A program made the position numbers and the translations under genes. The notes below the pieces were generated by a model. That model worked only from the letters and a program-made list of their open reading frames with translations. It was not told where the DNA came from and searched no databases. A DNA stretch of 64,000 nt from contig OX442415.1 in assembly GCA_949361645.1 (NCBI GenBank), forward strand, positions 12,008,533 through 12,072,532. The letters are read 5' to 3'. This stretch comes from Spongilla lacustris. Its lineage: Eukaryota; Porifera; Demospongiae; Spongillida; Spongillidae. Of the stretch, positions 47,062 to 59,139 are shown one piece after another; positions within the stretch are counted from its first letter, which is position 1, and each line of letters starts with the position of its first letter.

Positions 47062-47503
47062 ACTTTGATTTATATTTATACCACATTCATTTTCCTGCAG
47101 GTGTATATAAGTATACAACATGTGACATGTGGCTTTGAATCAATTTAGGTACAATCTGTAGCTATGTAACATGCTGTTCAAATCGAAGAATCTGAAGAGG
47201 GAGGTCAATTAAGCAAAGTGTTCTTCCATGCTGCCAAACTAAGGGGGACCAAAATTTTGCATACAAATAGCTAATTGAATGGGACTTTTAGCTCTACAAA
47301 CCAAATGGTAAAAATTGGGGGGAAGGAGGGGAGACCAAATTTTTCAAGGGGGGACCATTTATTTCAGCTGTAAAAAGGGGGACCAAATTTTTCAAAGGGG
47401 GACCGATTTTTTCAGAAAATATTGGTCCCCCCGGACTTTTTTTTCTGAAATATTTGGTCCGGGGGAACTGTTTTTGGAGGGACAAATTGGTACGTGACAG
47501 CTC

Positions 47504-47759
47504 CTTTTTGCTATCGGGAAAAAAAACGCCTTTTCAATGCTTTTACACACTCACCGTAGTCTTTCCGCGTGTTCTCTGGCAGCTATATAAATACAGTATG
47601 AGCCTTCCCCATCAAGCGCACCCTCAACCACTTCAACTTATCTCCGTCGGTTTCCCACTTGTTGACAACCGCGACGCTTTCAAAATGATCAATCCATTCT
47701 TGCCAGTTTCCGCAGTCACCACTAAAGGGCTCTGGAATAAGTAGCGGATTGGAGGACAT
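47504..47759 (-). pseudogene. Ty3/gypsy gag N-terminal segment
   Basis: ATG at 47759 (MSSNPLLIPEPF), then NWQEWIDHFES and KLKWLRVRLMGKA, typical of the gag N-terminus of Ty3/gypsy elements of this group. An in-frame TAG (47585-47583) and a one-base excess in a T-run (~47525) interrupt it. Coding similarity runs up to 47504, directly against the GCTC duplication. The rest of gag lies at 23149 and below. Confidence 0.8.
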
Positions 47760-47764
47760 AGTAC

Positions 47765-47966
47765 AGCTCTGCCGACTACGCCAATGTAACGCGGCCAAGT
47801 TTAATCGTAGCAGAGTTCAGTACAACCACAGGCACAGAATACAATACAGACACTCAATATACAAAAATACGACAATATATAGTTTCACATGAATATAGGG
47901 GTCAAAGGACTCTAAGATGCATGTCTTGAGATGCGCGACTGTTTACGTCATCATTACATGCACACA
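47765..47966 (-). mobile_element. Putative gypsy 5' LTR and primer-binding site
   Basis: Upstream of gag on the minus strand is TGGCGTAGTCGGCAGAG (47783-47767), in the right place for a tRNA primer-binding site. One base away a segment ends in TTACA (plus 47785-47789) and begins near TGTGTGCATG (47966), giving a ~180-bp LTR with TG...CA ends. No second LTR is in the window to confirm it, because the 3' end of the element is lost at ~15113. Confidence 0.4.
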
Positions 47967-48108
47967 TACCAAGCATAAAGCGGTCACGATCACATGTGCA
48001 TGCTCTAAATAAGCAACCTTGTTTCCCTCGAATGTACTACAGAGTTTAATTTGCTTTCGCTATCACTTCATTTCCCGGACTTATTTTTACTAATCAAGTC
48101 AACCTATA

Positions 48109-51100
48109 ATGACAGCGATCTCGTTTGCTACATGTACATGTAACAACAATATCGACATCAGAGGCGTACGTCGTGGAGCTTGTTCCCTCTGCACCTGCTC
48201 TGGCTTCTTTTCGCCCAGCGGAACAGTACTGTGTGAACGCTGTAACCATCCGCCTGCAAATCACGAAAATCTCACGGCTCTCAAAACGATCGGCCGCGTG
48301 AACCATAATACCACGGACCATCAAAATGCTCACACGCATTTGTCTACCCACAGTACTGAAAACCCAACATTGGCCCAAATGGGACAAATTAAAACTACCA
48401 AGCAGCAAACAGTTGTTAACAACGACCATACGAATGGACGAGCCCCCATACATGTATGTAACGACGACAGTAGCCCAAATACCACAATTGAAAGGACTCA
48501 AAAAGGGCCAGTAAACACTGTAAATAAACAAACAGTGCTCAAAAATGAACCACTCGTGACAGCTGACAACAAAACAGTGCTTCAGAGTGGGCATGTTACT
48601 ACAGCTGAAAAGGGAACGGTCATCCAAAGCAGGCCATTCATTGTTGCTGACACCCCAACAGTAGTCCAGAGTGAAAAGGCGAAAGTACTTCAACAGGTCA
48701 CAGCTGATCGTGACAACCAAACATTGGATCAAAATGGACTGGTCTCAGCTACATGTAACAATCAAACTGTGGTCCAGAATGGATTGATCACAGCTGACAA
48801 TCAAACGGTGGATCAGAATGGAATGGCCACAGCTAACAACCACACAGTGATCCACACAGCAAAAATTTTTTAGTGTATTTCACTCAAAACGCAAACTATA
48901 TCACTCAGAATCCTGATTCAGAGTGATATAGTTTGCCGTTTTGAGTGAAATACACCAAACTGTTTTTGCTGTGCAGAATAGATCTGTCATAGCTGAAAAC
49001 CAAATTGCTAAGAATGCAGCAGTCATTCAGAATGGAATGGTCACTCATGACACAGTTGACAAACAAACAGTGATTCAAAATAAACAGGTCACTATGCCTG
49101 AACATGAAAACCAAACTGTGGTTGATATGGGACTGGTTACAACTGACAATCGAATGGTGATCCAAAACAGACAGTTCACTTCAGCTTGTCATGAAAACCA
49201 AACATTGGTTCAGAATGGATTGGTCACAGGTGACAATCAAACAGTTGTCCAAAATGAAAACGTGGTCACAAGTGACAACACAGCAGAAATCCAAACCAGA
49301 GAGGTCATTACAGCTGATCGTGAAAAAAAAACAGTGATGGACTCTAAAACAATGGTGGTTCAGAATGGACTGGTAACAGCTATTAAGCAAGCAGTCACAC
49401 AGAATGGACTGGTCACTGCTAACAATCCAACAGTGGTACTAGTAAAATCTAACAACCAAACAATGGTTCAGAATGGACTGGTCACAACTGACAATCAAAC
49501 AGTAATTCAGAATGGAGTGGTCACAGCTGAAAACCAGACAGTGATTCAAAATAGACAGGTCACTACACCTGATGAAAACCAAACTGGGGTTAATATTGGA
49601 CTGGTTACAATGGACAATCATACAGTACATGTAGTTCAGAATGATAAGGTGGCCACAAATGACAACCAAGCATGGATAGTGAACGCATTGGTTTATGATG
49701 GACTGGTCACTGCTACAAGTAATTATCAAACTGTTGTCCAGAATGGACTGATTACAGCTAACAATCAATCAGTGTTTCAGAATGGAATGGCCACAGCTAA
49801 CAACCAAACAGTGATCGTGAATAGATCTGACATAGCTGACAACCAAATTCCTAACAGCCCAGCAGTCATTCAGAATGGACTGGTCACTCTTGACACAGTA
49901 AACAACCAAACGGTGATTCAAAACAAACAGGTCACTGCACCTAATCATGAAAAACAAACATTGGTTCACAATGGACTGGTCACTGCTAACAATCAAACAT
50001 TGATCCAGAATGAACCTGTCATAGCTGATAATCAAACAGTGGATCAGAATGAAACTATCATAGCTGACAACCAAATGGGGATTCACAATGATAAGGTGGA
50101 AACAACTGACAACAAAACAGTGATCCTAAATGTAATGTTTACTACAGCTGACAATCAAAGATTGCTACATAATGGACAAGTGCGCATAGAAATGGTAACC
50201 ACACAGGTCACAGCTGCTGAGAACTCAAAAGAGGTCAACGCAGCAGTAACCTCAATAGACATCCGCCCAAGTGGACAAGTCACCAAAGCTGACCCCCCAA
50301 CAGTGCTCACAACAGATAACAAGACAGTGGCCCAGAATGGACAGATTGAGTCTATCCAAAATGGACATGTCACCGTCACTGACATTAAAACAGAGGTTCA
50401 GGGCAAAAATAGAACTACACTTTGCAACCAAATAAGGATCCCAAATGGACAAGACCACATAGATGACAACAATAGAGTGATCCACAACACCACATCTGAG
50501 AACCAAACAGTAATCCATAATGAACAGGTCACCACCATTGACTATCCTACATCTTCAGCAGATGAAGAGCATAACATACAGGTGACTCACGGTGTTACTC
50601 CACCTCCTTTGAAGATGAAATCTGTTCGAAATAGGACGAAGCCATCAAAGTTCATGAATTGTATGCCATACATCTGCATTCTGCTGTATCAGTTTTGTTT
50701 GTTTATTCTGTAGGGTTTACTCGACTGCAAAATCGACAGCATCCGCAGCCTTCTGCAGATAATCACCCCCTTTCCACAACAAAGTCTCCACTCTGTACTT
50801 CCTTACCTATTTCCACAATTTCCCCCTCATCTACTCTATCCTCCACTCCTGTTCCTACTTGCTTGACCTATCCAGCTCCTTTGTTTCATTCCTACACATT
50901 CTATAGTCCAGTCCCACCTTCTGTCTCTCCTTCCTCTCCTCCCACTATGTGTACCCCATCTCCAAATATACCTACACAGACAGTCACTTCTTCGTTAGCT
51001 GTGCCACCTGTAACAACTACTTGTAAGTTTGCACATGTATGACACGTGTATGCAAATATAAAATATTGTTATTTCTCTGGCTTTCGGTATGTGACTGCCC

Positions 51101-54100
51101 TATTAAACTAAAAATTCAGCTGCTACGGCTGTTGGAAACCCAATTGTTCCTGCTTTGCAATCAACATCAGCAAACTTGAATCCAAAACAGGCTGAGGGTC
51201 CGCCTAAGATACGTTTTAGCACTAAATTACCCATGCTTCAAACTGATACCAGTAAGTTTGCATTCCCATGCAGGCTTTATACGATTCTTTTAACAATGCA
51301 TGTTATACAATGTAACACCCAACTGCAAAAAATTGTATTGCAATTTCAGCTGCTTCTACGTTTGGAAGATCAGTTGCCACTGCTTCACAATCTACACCTG
51401 AAAACATGGATATGAAAATACCTGCCCAGAATAGTAAAATAGTCACTACTTCACTAGCTGTACCACCCATAACAACAAATTGTAAGTTTCGATACACACA
51501 TGCATCAGAAATTACACCGTTTACCTGGCTTGAAATTATGTAACTGCCAATTGCAAACTAACCTAGCTGATACTGTTGTTGGAAACTCAGTTATCACTGC
51601 TTTGCACACTGCTCCACAATCTACACGTACATCAGCAAATCTGGATGCAAAATTTTCTACTAAAACAGGTACTTCTTCATTGCCTGTGCAGCCTTTAACA
51701 ACTAATTGTAAGTTTGCACATGTTTAACACACATGTATGATATAAGATATTGCCATTTCTCTGGCTTTTGGTATGTGACTGCCCTATTAAACTAAAAATT
51801 CAGCTGCTACGGCTGTTGGAAACCCAATTGTTCCTGCTTTGCAATCAACATCAGCAAACTTGAATCCAAAACAGGCTGATATTCACACTAAATCACCTAT
51901 GCTTCAAACTGATACCAGTAAGTTTGCATTCCCATGCAGGCTTTATATGATTCTTTTAACAATACATGTTATACAATGTAACACCCAACTGCAAAAAAAT
52001 GTATTGCAATTTCAGCTGCTTCTATGTTTGGAAGGTCAGTTGCCACTGCTTCACAATCTACACCTGAAAACATGGATATGAAAATACCTGCCCAGAATAG
52101 TAAAATAGTCCCTACTTCACCAGCTGTACCACCCATAACAACAAATTGTAAGTTTGGATACACACATACATCAGAAGTTACACCGTTTAAATTATTAACT
52201 GCCAATTGCAAACTAACCTAGCTGATACTGTTGTTGGAAACTCAGTTATCACTGCTTTGCACACTGCTTCACAATCTACACGTACATCAGCAAACCTGGA
52301 TGCAAAATTTTCTACTAAAACAGATACTTCTTCATTGCCTGTGCAGCCTTTAATAACTACTTGTAAGTTTGCACATGTATGGCACACGTATACCATGTAG
52401 TAACTGATATAATCATTTCATTGGCTTGGAATGGTCTTAACAATTGCTGCTTCCAAAAATTGGAATTAAGCTGTCATTACTGCTGGAAACTCAGCTACAG
52501 CTACTCAAGCTACATGTACATCAAATCTACATAAAAAAATACCTGAACATACGTCCATCTCTTCAGCAGCAGTTCATTCAGGTAGAATTATATATAATTG
52601 GGACAGTGTCCAGCAAAATCGGGCTTGTGGGGTTATAATTTTATCACTATAAAAATTGCACGTTGTACTAAACAACACATCTTCGCGAGGGTACTACCTT
52701 TTCTTTTCAAATTTCGTACACTTGATCCCACACCATTTCTCTGTGTGAAATTCGATTTTTGTGATCTACACATTTTTCGTGCCGTGGATACAATAATCGT
52801 TAACCCCGCGGGCTAGAAATCCACATTTCTCCAAGTACGAGTGTTGAAAACGCGTCAAATTTGGAGTGTGCATAGAGGAGTCCTGTAGCTATTGATTTGT
52901 TCTGTTCGTTAGTTTCTGAATCATCCGTTACGGAGATACAGCTCAGCAAACTACATGCAAATTTTCCCGCTTGATTCGCGCCAATGATATAACCACCGCC
53001 TCCCCATACACTGAGCGGGACGCGATTTGCCAAAATCATTGGCGCGAATCAAGCGGGAAAACTTTCCAGTAGTTTGGTCAACTGTATCTCCGTAACGGAT
53101 GGCATAGAAATTAACGAATAGAACAAATCAATAGCTACAGGACTCCTCTATGTACAACCCGAATTTGACGCATTTTCAATACTCGTACGTGGAGAAATGT
53201 GGATTTCTAACTCGCGGGGTTAACGATTATTGTATCCACGGCACGGAAAATGTGTAGATCACAAAATTCGATTTTCAAACAGAGAAATGGTGTGGGAACA
53301 GGTGTACGAAATTTGAGAGGAAAAGGTTGTACCGTCGCGAAGATGTGCTGTTTAGTACAACGTTCAATTTTTATAGTGATAAAATTATAACCCCACAAGC
53401 CCGATTTTGCTGGACACTGTCCCAATTATATATATAATTATAATTATAATCATATGGGATAGTGTCCAGCAAAATCGGGCTTGTGGGGTTATAATTTTAT
53501 CACTGTAAAAATTGCACGTTGTACTAAACAACACATCTTCGCGACGGTACTATATTTTCTTTTCAAATTTCATACACTTGTTCCCACACCATTCCTCTAT
53601 GATGGAATCGAATTTTGTGATCTATACATTTTCTGTGCCGTGGATACAACAATCGTTAACCCCGCGGGTTAGAAATCCACATTTCTCCACGTACGAGTGT
53701 TGAAAACGCGTCAAATTCGGAATGTGCATAGAGGAGTCCTGTAGCTATTGATTTGTTCTGTTCGTTAGTTTCTGAATCATCCGTTACGTAGATACAGTTG
53801 AGCAAACTACATGCACATTTTCCCGCTTGATTCGCGCCAAAGATATAATCACCGCCTCCCCATACAACTGAGCGACGCGATTTGCCAAAATCATTGGCGC
53901 GAATCAAGCGGGAAAACGTGCCTGTAGTTTGTTCAACTGTATCTCCGTAACGGATGACATAGAAATTAACGAACAGAACAAATCAATAGCTACAGGACTG
54001 CTCTATGTACAAGCCGAATTTGACGCGTTTTCAACACTCGCACGTGGAGAAATGTGGATTTCTAACCCGCGGGGTTAACGATTGTTCTATCCACGGCACG

Positions 54101-55101
54101 GAAAAGGTGTAGATCACAAAAATCGATTTTCGCACAGAGAAATGGTGTGGGAACAAGTGTACGAAATTTGAATGGAAAAGGTAGTACCGTCGCGAAGATG
54201 TGTTGTTTAGTACAACGTGCAATTTTTATAGTGATAAAATTATAACCCCACAAGCCCGATTTTGCTGGACACTGTCCCATATACATGTATATAGAAGTGT
54301 CATTTAATAGTTTTGAGATCATTAGAAGAAGCTGCCGCCTGTAGGCAGCTTGCTGTCCTTAGAACAGCTGCTGGTGTGTTTCCTCCTCAGTAGAAGTGTA
54401 CACATTATTTTCTGAAATGTTCTAATGAATTATTTTTAATGTTTCTATACACGCTTAAAGAAGGTTTGACCATATTCCAGAAGCTTACACCTGGCTCACG
54501 GATTTATGCTAAGGTCTACAGGCATTTTTTGTCCTGTTGGACGAAAGGTAAATGTCCACCAGTGGACTACATTTTTGAAATTTTAAATACACAACTAAAG
54601 AGGAGATGGGAAGCCTACAAAGTTGCCCTTGAAGCCAAGGGATCACCCACTAATACAGAGAAATATTTTCATGGTACTACTATTAAGTGTGACCTAGCCC
54701 ACAATATGAACATGTGCAGCCATGACGACTGTGGTATATGTGGAATCAGTCAGAAGGGCTTCAAGATGGCTTACGTATCAAAAAATATCCCAAAACTCAA
54801 GAGGTTTGGTCATGGTTTATATTTAGCTCCAAACTCCTCTAAGTCACATGACTACACCCAAGGAAGCCATACCCACAGAGCCATGCTCCTATGTGACGTC
54901 CTCCCTGGGAAGAAGCACGTGGTTACTACAAACCACACCAGCCTCACAGCTCCTCCACCTGGTTATGACAGTGTGTATGGCCAGGCTGCAGCTGGAGGTA
55001 GTCTGAACTATTCTGAGATTGTGCTATATGATGAAGATCCCATCTTGCCTTGTTATATTATCATGTATGAAAAAGATGGCATTAGCAAAATTGCAAGATA
55101 G
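48109..55101 (+). CDS. Gene B: Cys/His finger, repeat region and PARP-type ADP-ribosyltransferase (ten exons)
   Basis: Exons: 48109-50660 (with a MITE at 48855-48973), 50714-51022, 51120-51251, 51350-51481, 51567-51707, 51804-51917, 52016-52147, 52222-52362, 52471-52581, 54461-55101. All introns fall after the first base of a codon, so every internal exon is a multiple of three. The N-terminus has a finger (ACSLCTCSGF...LCERCNHPP...H). Exon 1 then repeats units like NQTVIQNGLVTADN dozens of times. Middle exons are Thr/Ser/Pro-rich. The last exon holds a PARP catalytic domain with the H-Y-E set: FHGTT, FGHGLYLAPNSSKSHDY, LNYSEIVLYDEDP. It also has a Cys cluster (CSHDDCGIC) and TSLTAPPPGYDSV, known to me from fungal and plant PARP-like proteins. 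Probably transfers ADP-ribose to proteins; substrate unknown. Two foldback elements sit in the last intron. Confidence 0.75.
48855..48973. mobile_element. 119-bp palindromic MITE inside gene B exon 1
   Basis: The ends are CACAGCAAAAA and TTTTTGCTGTG. The arms share GTGTATTTCACTCAAAACG and CAAACTATATCACTC with only a few differences, and fold into one long hairpin centred near 48914. CA is present on both sides (48853-48854 and 48974-48975). The insert plus duplication is 121 bp, and the coding frame shifts by exactly one base across it, from GTG ATC on the left to CAG AAT on the right. It brings in a TAG at 48871. Confidence 0.85.
51087..52390 (+). repeat. Tandem duplication of three exons in gene B (period 684 bp)
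   Basis: 51087-51770 and 51771-~52390 are near-identical, including introns. Exons 3, 4, 5 (132, 132, 141 nt) correspond to exons 6, 7, 8 (114, 132, 141 nt). Exon 6 lacks 18 nt present in exon 3. Copy-to-copy differences are few, so the duplication is young. Confidence 0.9.
52600..53423. mobile_element. Foldback element, copy 1 (in the last intron of gene B)
   Basis: The ends GGGACAGTGTCCAGC and GCTGGACACTGTCCC open two ~370-bp inverted arms (AAAATCGGGCTTGTGGGG, TTAACCCCGCGGG, GATTTGTTCTGTTCG, GATTCGCGCCAATGAT). They surround a short centre with CCGCCTCCCCATACA. No coding capacity. Confidence 0.9.
53456..54278. mobile_element. Foldback element, copy 2 (same intron)
   Basis: Same arms and centre as copy 1, starting GGGATAGTGTCC and flanked by ATAT on both sides. 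Only ~32 AT-rich bases separate it from copy 1. Confidence 0.9.
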
Positions 55102-55263
55102 AATTACTTTTTTATAGTATTCACTTGTATTGCTGCTCAAATAAGTGACCATGACAGTACGTTGAAGAAATTTAACTATCTATATTTGCTAAGCGACTTT
55201 TTAAAACTGGACCATATTATGTCACATGATTGTTTTTATATGTGTATAATACTCGTAATATAT

Positions 55264-56010
55264 GGGACAGTGTCCAGCAAAATTGGGCTTATGAGGTTAC
55301 AATTTTATCACTATAAAAATTGCACGTTGTACTAAACAACACATCTTCGCGACAGTACTACCTTTTCCTTTCAAATTTCGTTCACTTGTTCCCACACCAT
55401 TTCTCTGTGTGAAAATCGATTTTTGTCATCTAAACCTTTTCCGTATTGTGGATACAACAATCGTTAACCCCGCGGGTTAGAAATCCACATTTCTCCACGT
55501 ACGAGTGTTGAAAACGCGTCAAATTCGGAATGTACATAGAGGAGTCCTGTAGCTATTGATTTGTTCTGTTCGTTAGTTTCAGAATCATCCGTTACGGAGA
55601 TGCAGTTGTGCAAACTACAGGCACATTTTCCCGCTTGATTCGCGCCAATGTTATAATCACCTCCTTCCCATTCACTGAGCGGGACGCGATTTGCCAAAAT
55701 CATTGGCGCGAATCAAGCGGGAAAACGTGTCCGTAGTTTGTTCAACTGTATCTCCGTAACGGATGATATAGAAATTAACGAACAGAACAAACCAATAGCT
55801 ACAGGACTCCTCTATGTGCAACCCAAATTTGACGCATTTCAACACTCGTACGTGGAGAAATGAGGATTTCTAACCCGCGGGGTTAACGATTGTTGTATCC
55901 ACGGCACGGAAAATGAGTAGATCACAAAAAGTAGATGTGTTCTTTAGTACAACGTGCAATTTTTATAGTGATAAAATTATAACCCCACAAGCCCGATTTT
56001 GCTGGACACT
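55264..56010. mobile_element. Foldback element, copy 3 (just downstream of gene B)
   Basis: Same family. The right arm carries a deletion near 55928, where sequence between GATCACAAAA and GTAGATGTG is missing. It begins 163 bases after the gene B stop, so the transcript may run into it. Confidence 0.88.
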
Positions 56011-56016
56011 ATATAT

Positions 56017-56444
56017 GGGACAGTAGTGTCCAGCAAAATCGGGCTTGTAAGGTTATAATTTTATCACTATAAAAATTGCATGTTACACAAAACAACACAT
56101 GATTGCAACGGTACAACCTTTACCTTTACACTTGTTCTCACATCATCTCTCTATGTGTGAATCGATTTTGGTGCTCTAATTATTTTCCATGCCGCAAGTA
56201 CAATGATCACTAACCCAACGGGTTACGGGTTAGCATTTCTCTATGTAAGAGTGTGGAAAACGAATCAAATTTGGGTTCTACATAGAGGAGTCCTGTAGCT
56301 ATTGATTTTTTCTGTTCGTTAATTTCTATATCATCCGCTATGGAAATACAGTTGAACAGACTACGTGCGTGTTTTCACGCTTGATTCGCGACAATGATTT
56401 TGGCAAATCGCGTCCCGCTCAATGTATGGGGAGGCGGTGATTAT
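56017..56444. mobile_element. Foldback element, copy 4, left half
   Basis: It starts GGGACAGTAGTGTCC directly after copy 3 and follows the left arm to the family centre (GGGGAGGCGGTGATTAT), where it stops at 56444. The right half resumes at 62876. Confidence 0.8.
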
Positions 56445-56459
56445 GTTACGCGCAAAGCG

Positions 56460-56625
56460 TGGACTTGCGCGATCCCGGGATTGTCCTGCGCAAACCCTGG
56501 ATCCATGGTTTGTGGATCCATGGTTTGTGTACAAACCATGGATTGGCCGCGCAACCCTGGGATTGCTCGTGCGCAAAGCATGGATCAGGACAATCCTGGG
56601 ATTGCCCTGCGCAAAGCATATAGAT
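56460..56625. repeat. Inverted GCGCAA/CCTGGGATTG repeats at the left edge of the 6.4-kb insertion
   Basis: The units GCGCGATCCCGGGATTG, TCCTGCGCAAACCCTGGATCCATGG, and their inverted forms around CCATGGTTTGTGTACAAACCATGG make this segment strongly self-complementary. The inverse, TGGATCCGGGGTTTGCGCAGG, recurs at 62588-62635. The two sites look like terminal inverted repeats of a ~6.1-kb element. Confidence 0.65.
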
Positions 56626-58762
56626 CAGACATATCTGCATGTAATATATAGCGATGGGTAACGAGTAATGAGTACATCCACATTACTATACTTTATATCA
56701 AATAAGATGCGTTTGCAGTACAATAAAAGGCATATGGTAGGTACTTGGATAAATCACGTAACTACCGTAAAAAATTGTCTCCCAAAAATTGTAACGTAAT
56801 TTTTGACTGCCGGAGAGGATTGATTTGAGGCGATCGATTGTTTGCTCTGGTTTCGAGTTCTATTGTACTTGCTATATTCTATAAAGGTAGCCCGTGGCTT
56901 CTTTTAGCATTTGGGATTCCTTGTATACGGTGAAATGATGGGCAGTAGTAAGTTGTGGGCGTGTCAAAAAAGAGTATGGTTTGATGGTTATAGAATTTTG
57001 TAGCGCATTGAATGGGTTGCATGAAATACATATGAAAGACATTAAGGACACCTAGATGCATTACTCATATAGATATGAGGGCAATCAGACAATGCGCAGG
57101 GTGTTGTCTCGAAGCCTCCACGAACGGCTTCATATGGTTTTAGGTACACAAATATCGTGAAAGCTAATAGCTTTTATGACAGTGGGACGTCATACTTATT
57201 TGCCCTAATGTTACTAAGATATGTTTCTGACCTTTATTTACGAAGGTTAAGAGTGTTAACGAGGTGTTCTATATAAAACGCACCTTATCGTTGCAATGGG
57301 TTCTTTAGCTAGATAATTTTCAGAATCTGCTGCTTATGTAGTAGCAGCGCCTTAAATATCACGAGATTCTGATTTAGCGCAGTGCACTTATCAATCAAAC
57401 CAATTTAATCAAAATTTTGTCATTGCAACATGCAATGTGAGCTTATTATTCATATTTTAATACTATGTTTATTAAATTCTATATTTTTATTCTACAGTTC
57501 TGTGTGTAGTTGCATGCATAATGAAGACTGTTACTGATTTGAAGAGTTTTTTATTTTATTTTAAGAATTACCCATGCGGTTAGTGTTTTACATCCACACT
57601 CACTTAGCATCTCAACATTTAGAAAATACAATAAGTATCATTGCATCAATTCTTGAGCACTCTGCTTGACTTCTATACATGATGTGTTTTGGTGGGCAAT
57701 ACGTCATATAATTAATATAATGTCAAATTTAAAAAAATCTTACAAGGTGTTGGGCTGAAGTAGAGGTGTTTCTGAGCAGTTTATAGTGTCTATTGACACA
57801 GCTGAAGATGTAGCTGTTTCTTTACCAGTTTTGAATACAGAGATAAATATTGTAATGTGCAATCCACCTTTACATTTCCTACTTAATGTAAGAACTGATT
57901 GTAAGAATTGTGCTAAAAGGAAGGATGAGTTGTAGAGAATGGCTAAAGTAAATTGCATGCTTAAAAATGAACAACCACAGGAGTAGGCATATATGCAATT
58001 TAAAGTAAGCCTTACAAAATAAGGCAAAAATTGAATCCAATCTTTGTTCCAAAATAAGAGAGACAATAAACTTAAAATTAAAAAACAGCTAAATTAAGAA
58101 ATTCACAAGGGGTACATACCAGTACATTAATATATATTAAAATTTACTGTGAGTATACAATGGATAACACAGAGGTGATTGCAAAACAATATCCCTGATT
58201 TGGAAAAGTCAAAACATAGAATTAAGTAATGAATAATTGCTATATCAATTATCAGGCTCAAATATCATCATAACCAGAAATTATAGCAAGACATGTAGCA
58301 CTGCTTGCCGCAAGGCTATTTACCACTGCCTCCAATATGGAGTACCTGTAATGTGTGTAATCTACAAGTTTTCTTGAATTGGCGGGTACAGCTGTTGATA
58401 GTCTTCCTCATAGTAGCACAATATCTCAATGTGTATATGAGGAATTATCAGTGATATTCAGCTAAGGGAAGTAATGTATGCAAATAAAAAGCATACTCTT
58501 TCATGGGACTCAACAACAGCTGATGGGACACACATCAATGAGCATTCACACTTTGCCACTGATTAACTTCGTATGTACTGCAATTAGGTGCTATAGCCTT
58601 AGGTTGAACAAGGCTTTGTTTGAGACATCAGACTCATATGATTTCTATATTTGAAAAATTTAAAAAAAATTTAGATGTTAGGTCAGCAATACTTAAAAGC
58701 ATTTGAAAAATACTTAATATGTCTATATTTAATGTCCATTTGTGCCCATGTGCACAGGTGTG

Positions 58763-58782
58763 CACACTGTACGTACAGTGTG
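58763..58782. repeat. 20-bp perfect palindrome in a GTGTGCACAC cluster
   Basis: CACACTGTAC/GTACAGTGTG is flanked on both sides by AGGTGTGCACAC. The same GTGCACAC motif returns near 59655, 59815 and 60155. Clustered palindromic sites could be protein-binding sites or subterminal transposon repeats. Confidence 0.7.
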
Positions 58783-59139
58783 TACAGGTGTGCACACTTT
58801 ATTTACACCTTCATATCTTTAACAGTTGTTGGATTCCTGTAGCAAATTTTACATCATTTTAAAGATAGGTCTTTGCCGAATATGGGGAAATACAGAACAT
58901 CAACAACTGTACTTAAAACTCATAATATTTTTGGCCAGTAAAGCAATCAAAAAAATTCGTACGCACGTGACATTTAAAAACAAATATGGAAGGTACAGTG
59001 AGTCTGTAGTTCAACGGGACAGGCCATGCAGAGTTCTTAGGACCCGCCCAGTGTCCACTTGTGCTTGGTTACCAAATGGCGTGTTAACGAATTCAATTAG
59101 CCCACTGTTGGTGCTAAAAACACAGTGCTGACTCAAGAA

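Larger units (their letters stand above)
23154..47499 (+). mobile_element. Ginger-X: Ginger-type DNA transposon inserted in gypsy gag, itself full of later insertions
   Basis: The left end TGTTGGTCCCC (23154) and right end GTACGTGACA (47499) open inward into imperfect inverted repeats. These are built from GGTCC(CC), CCGGAC and AATTTGTC/GAAAAA blocks, 23154-23250 and 47250-47499. GCTC flanks both sides (23150-23153; 47500-47503). The interrupted gypsy gag frame resumes across the gap. Decayed exons of its transposase remain at 46400-47061. Almost all the 24.3 kb is nested material: a second Ginger, an EnSpm element, and satellite arrays. Ginger1 elements are known to have TG...CA termini and 4-bp duplications. 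Confidence 0.75.

Noticed and set aside
47504..47759. Endogenous retrovirus with env
   Set aside because: No envelope-like frame is found in any segment. Domains are those of an ordinary Ty3/gypsy element.
52800..55703. Conserved small proteins beginning MILANRVPLS... in several places
   Set aside because: They recur because they lie in the arms and centre of the foldback family. The frames are not preserved between copies beyond DNA identity.
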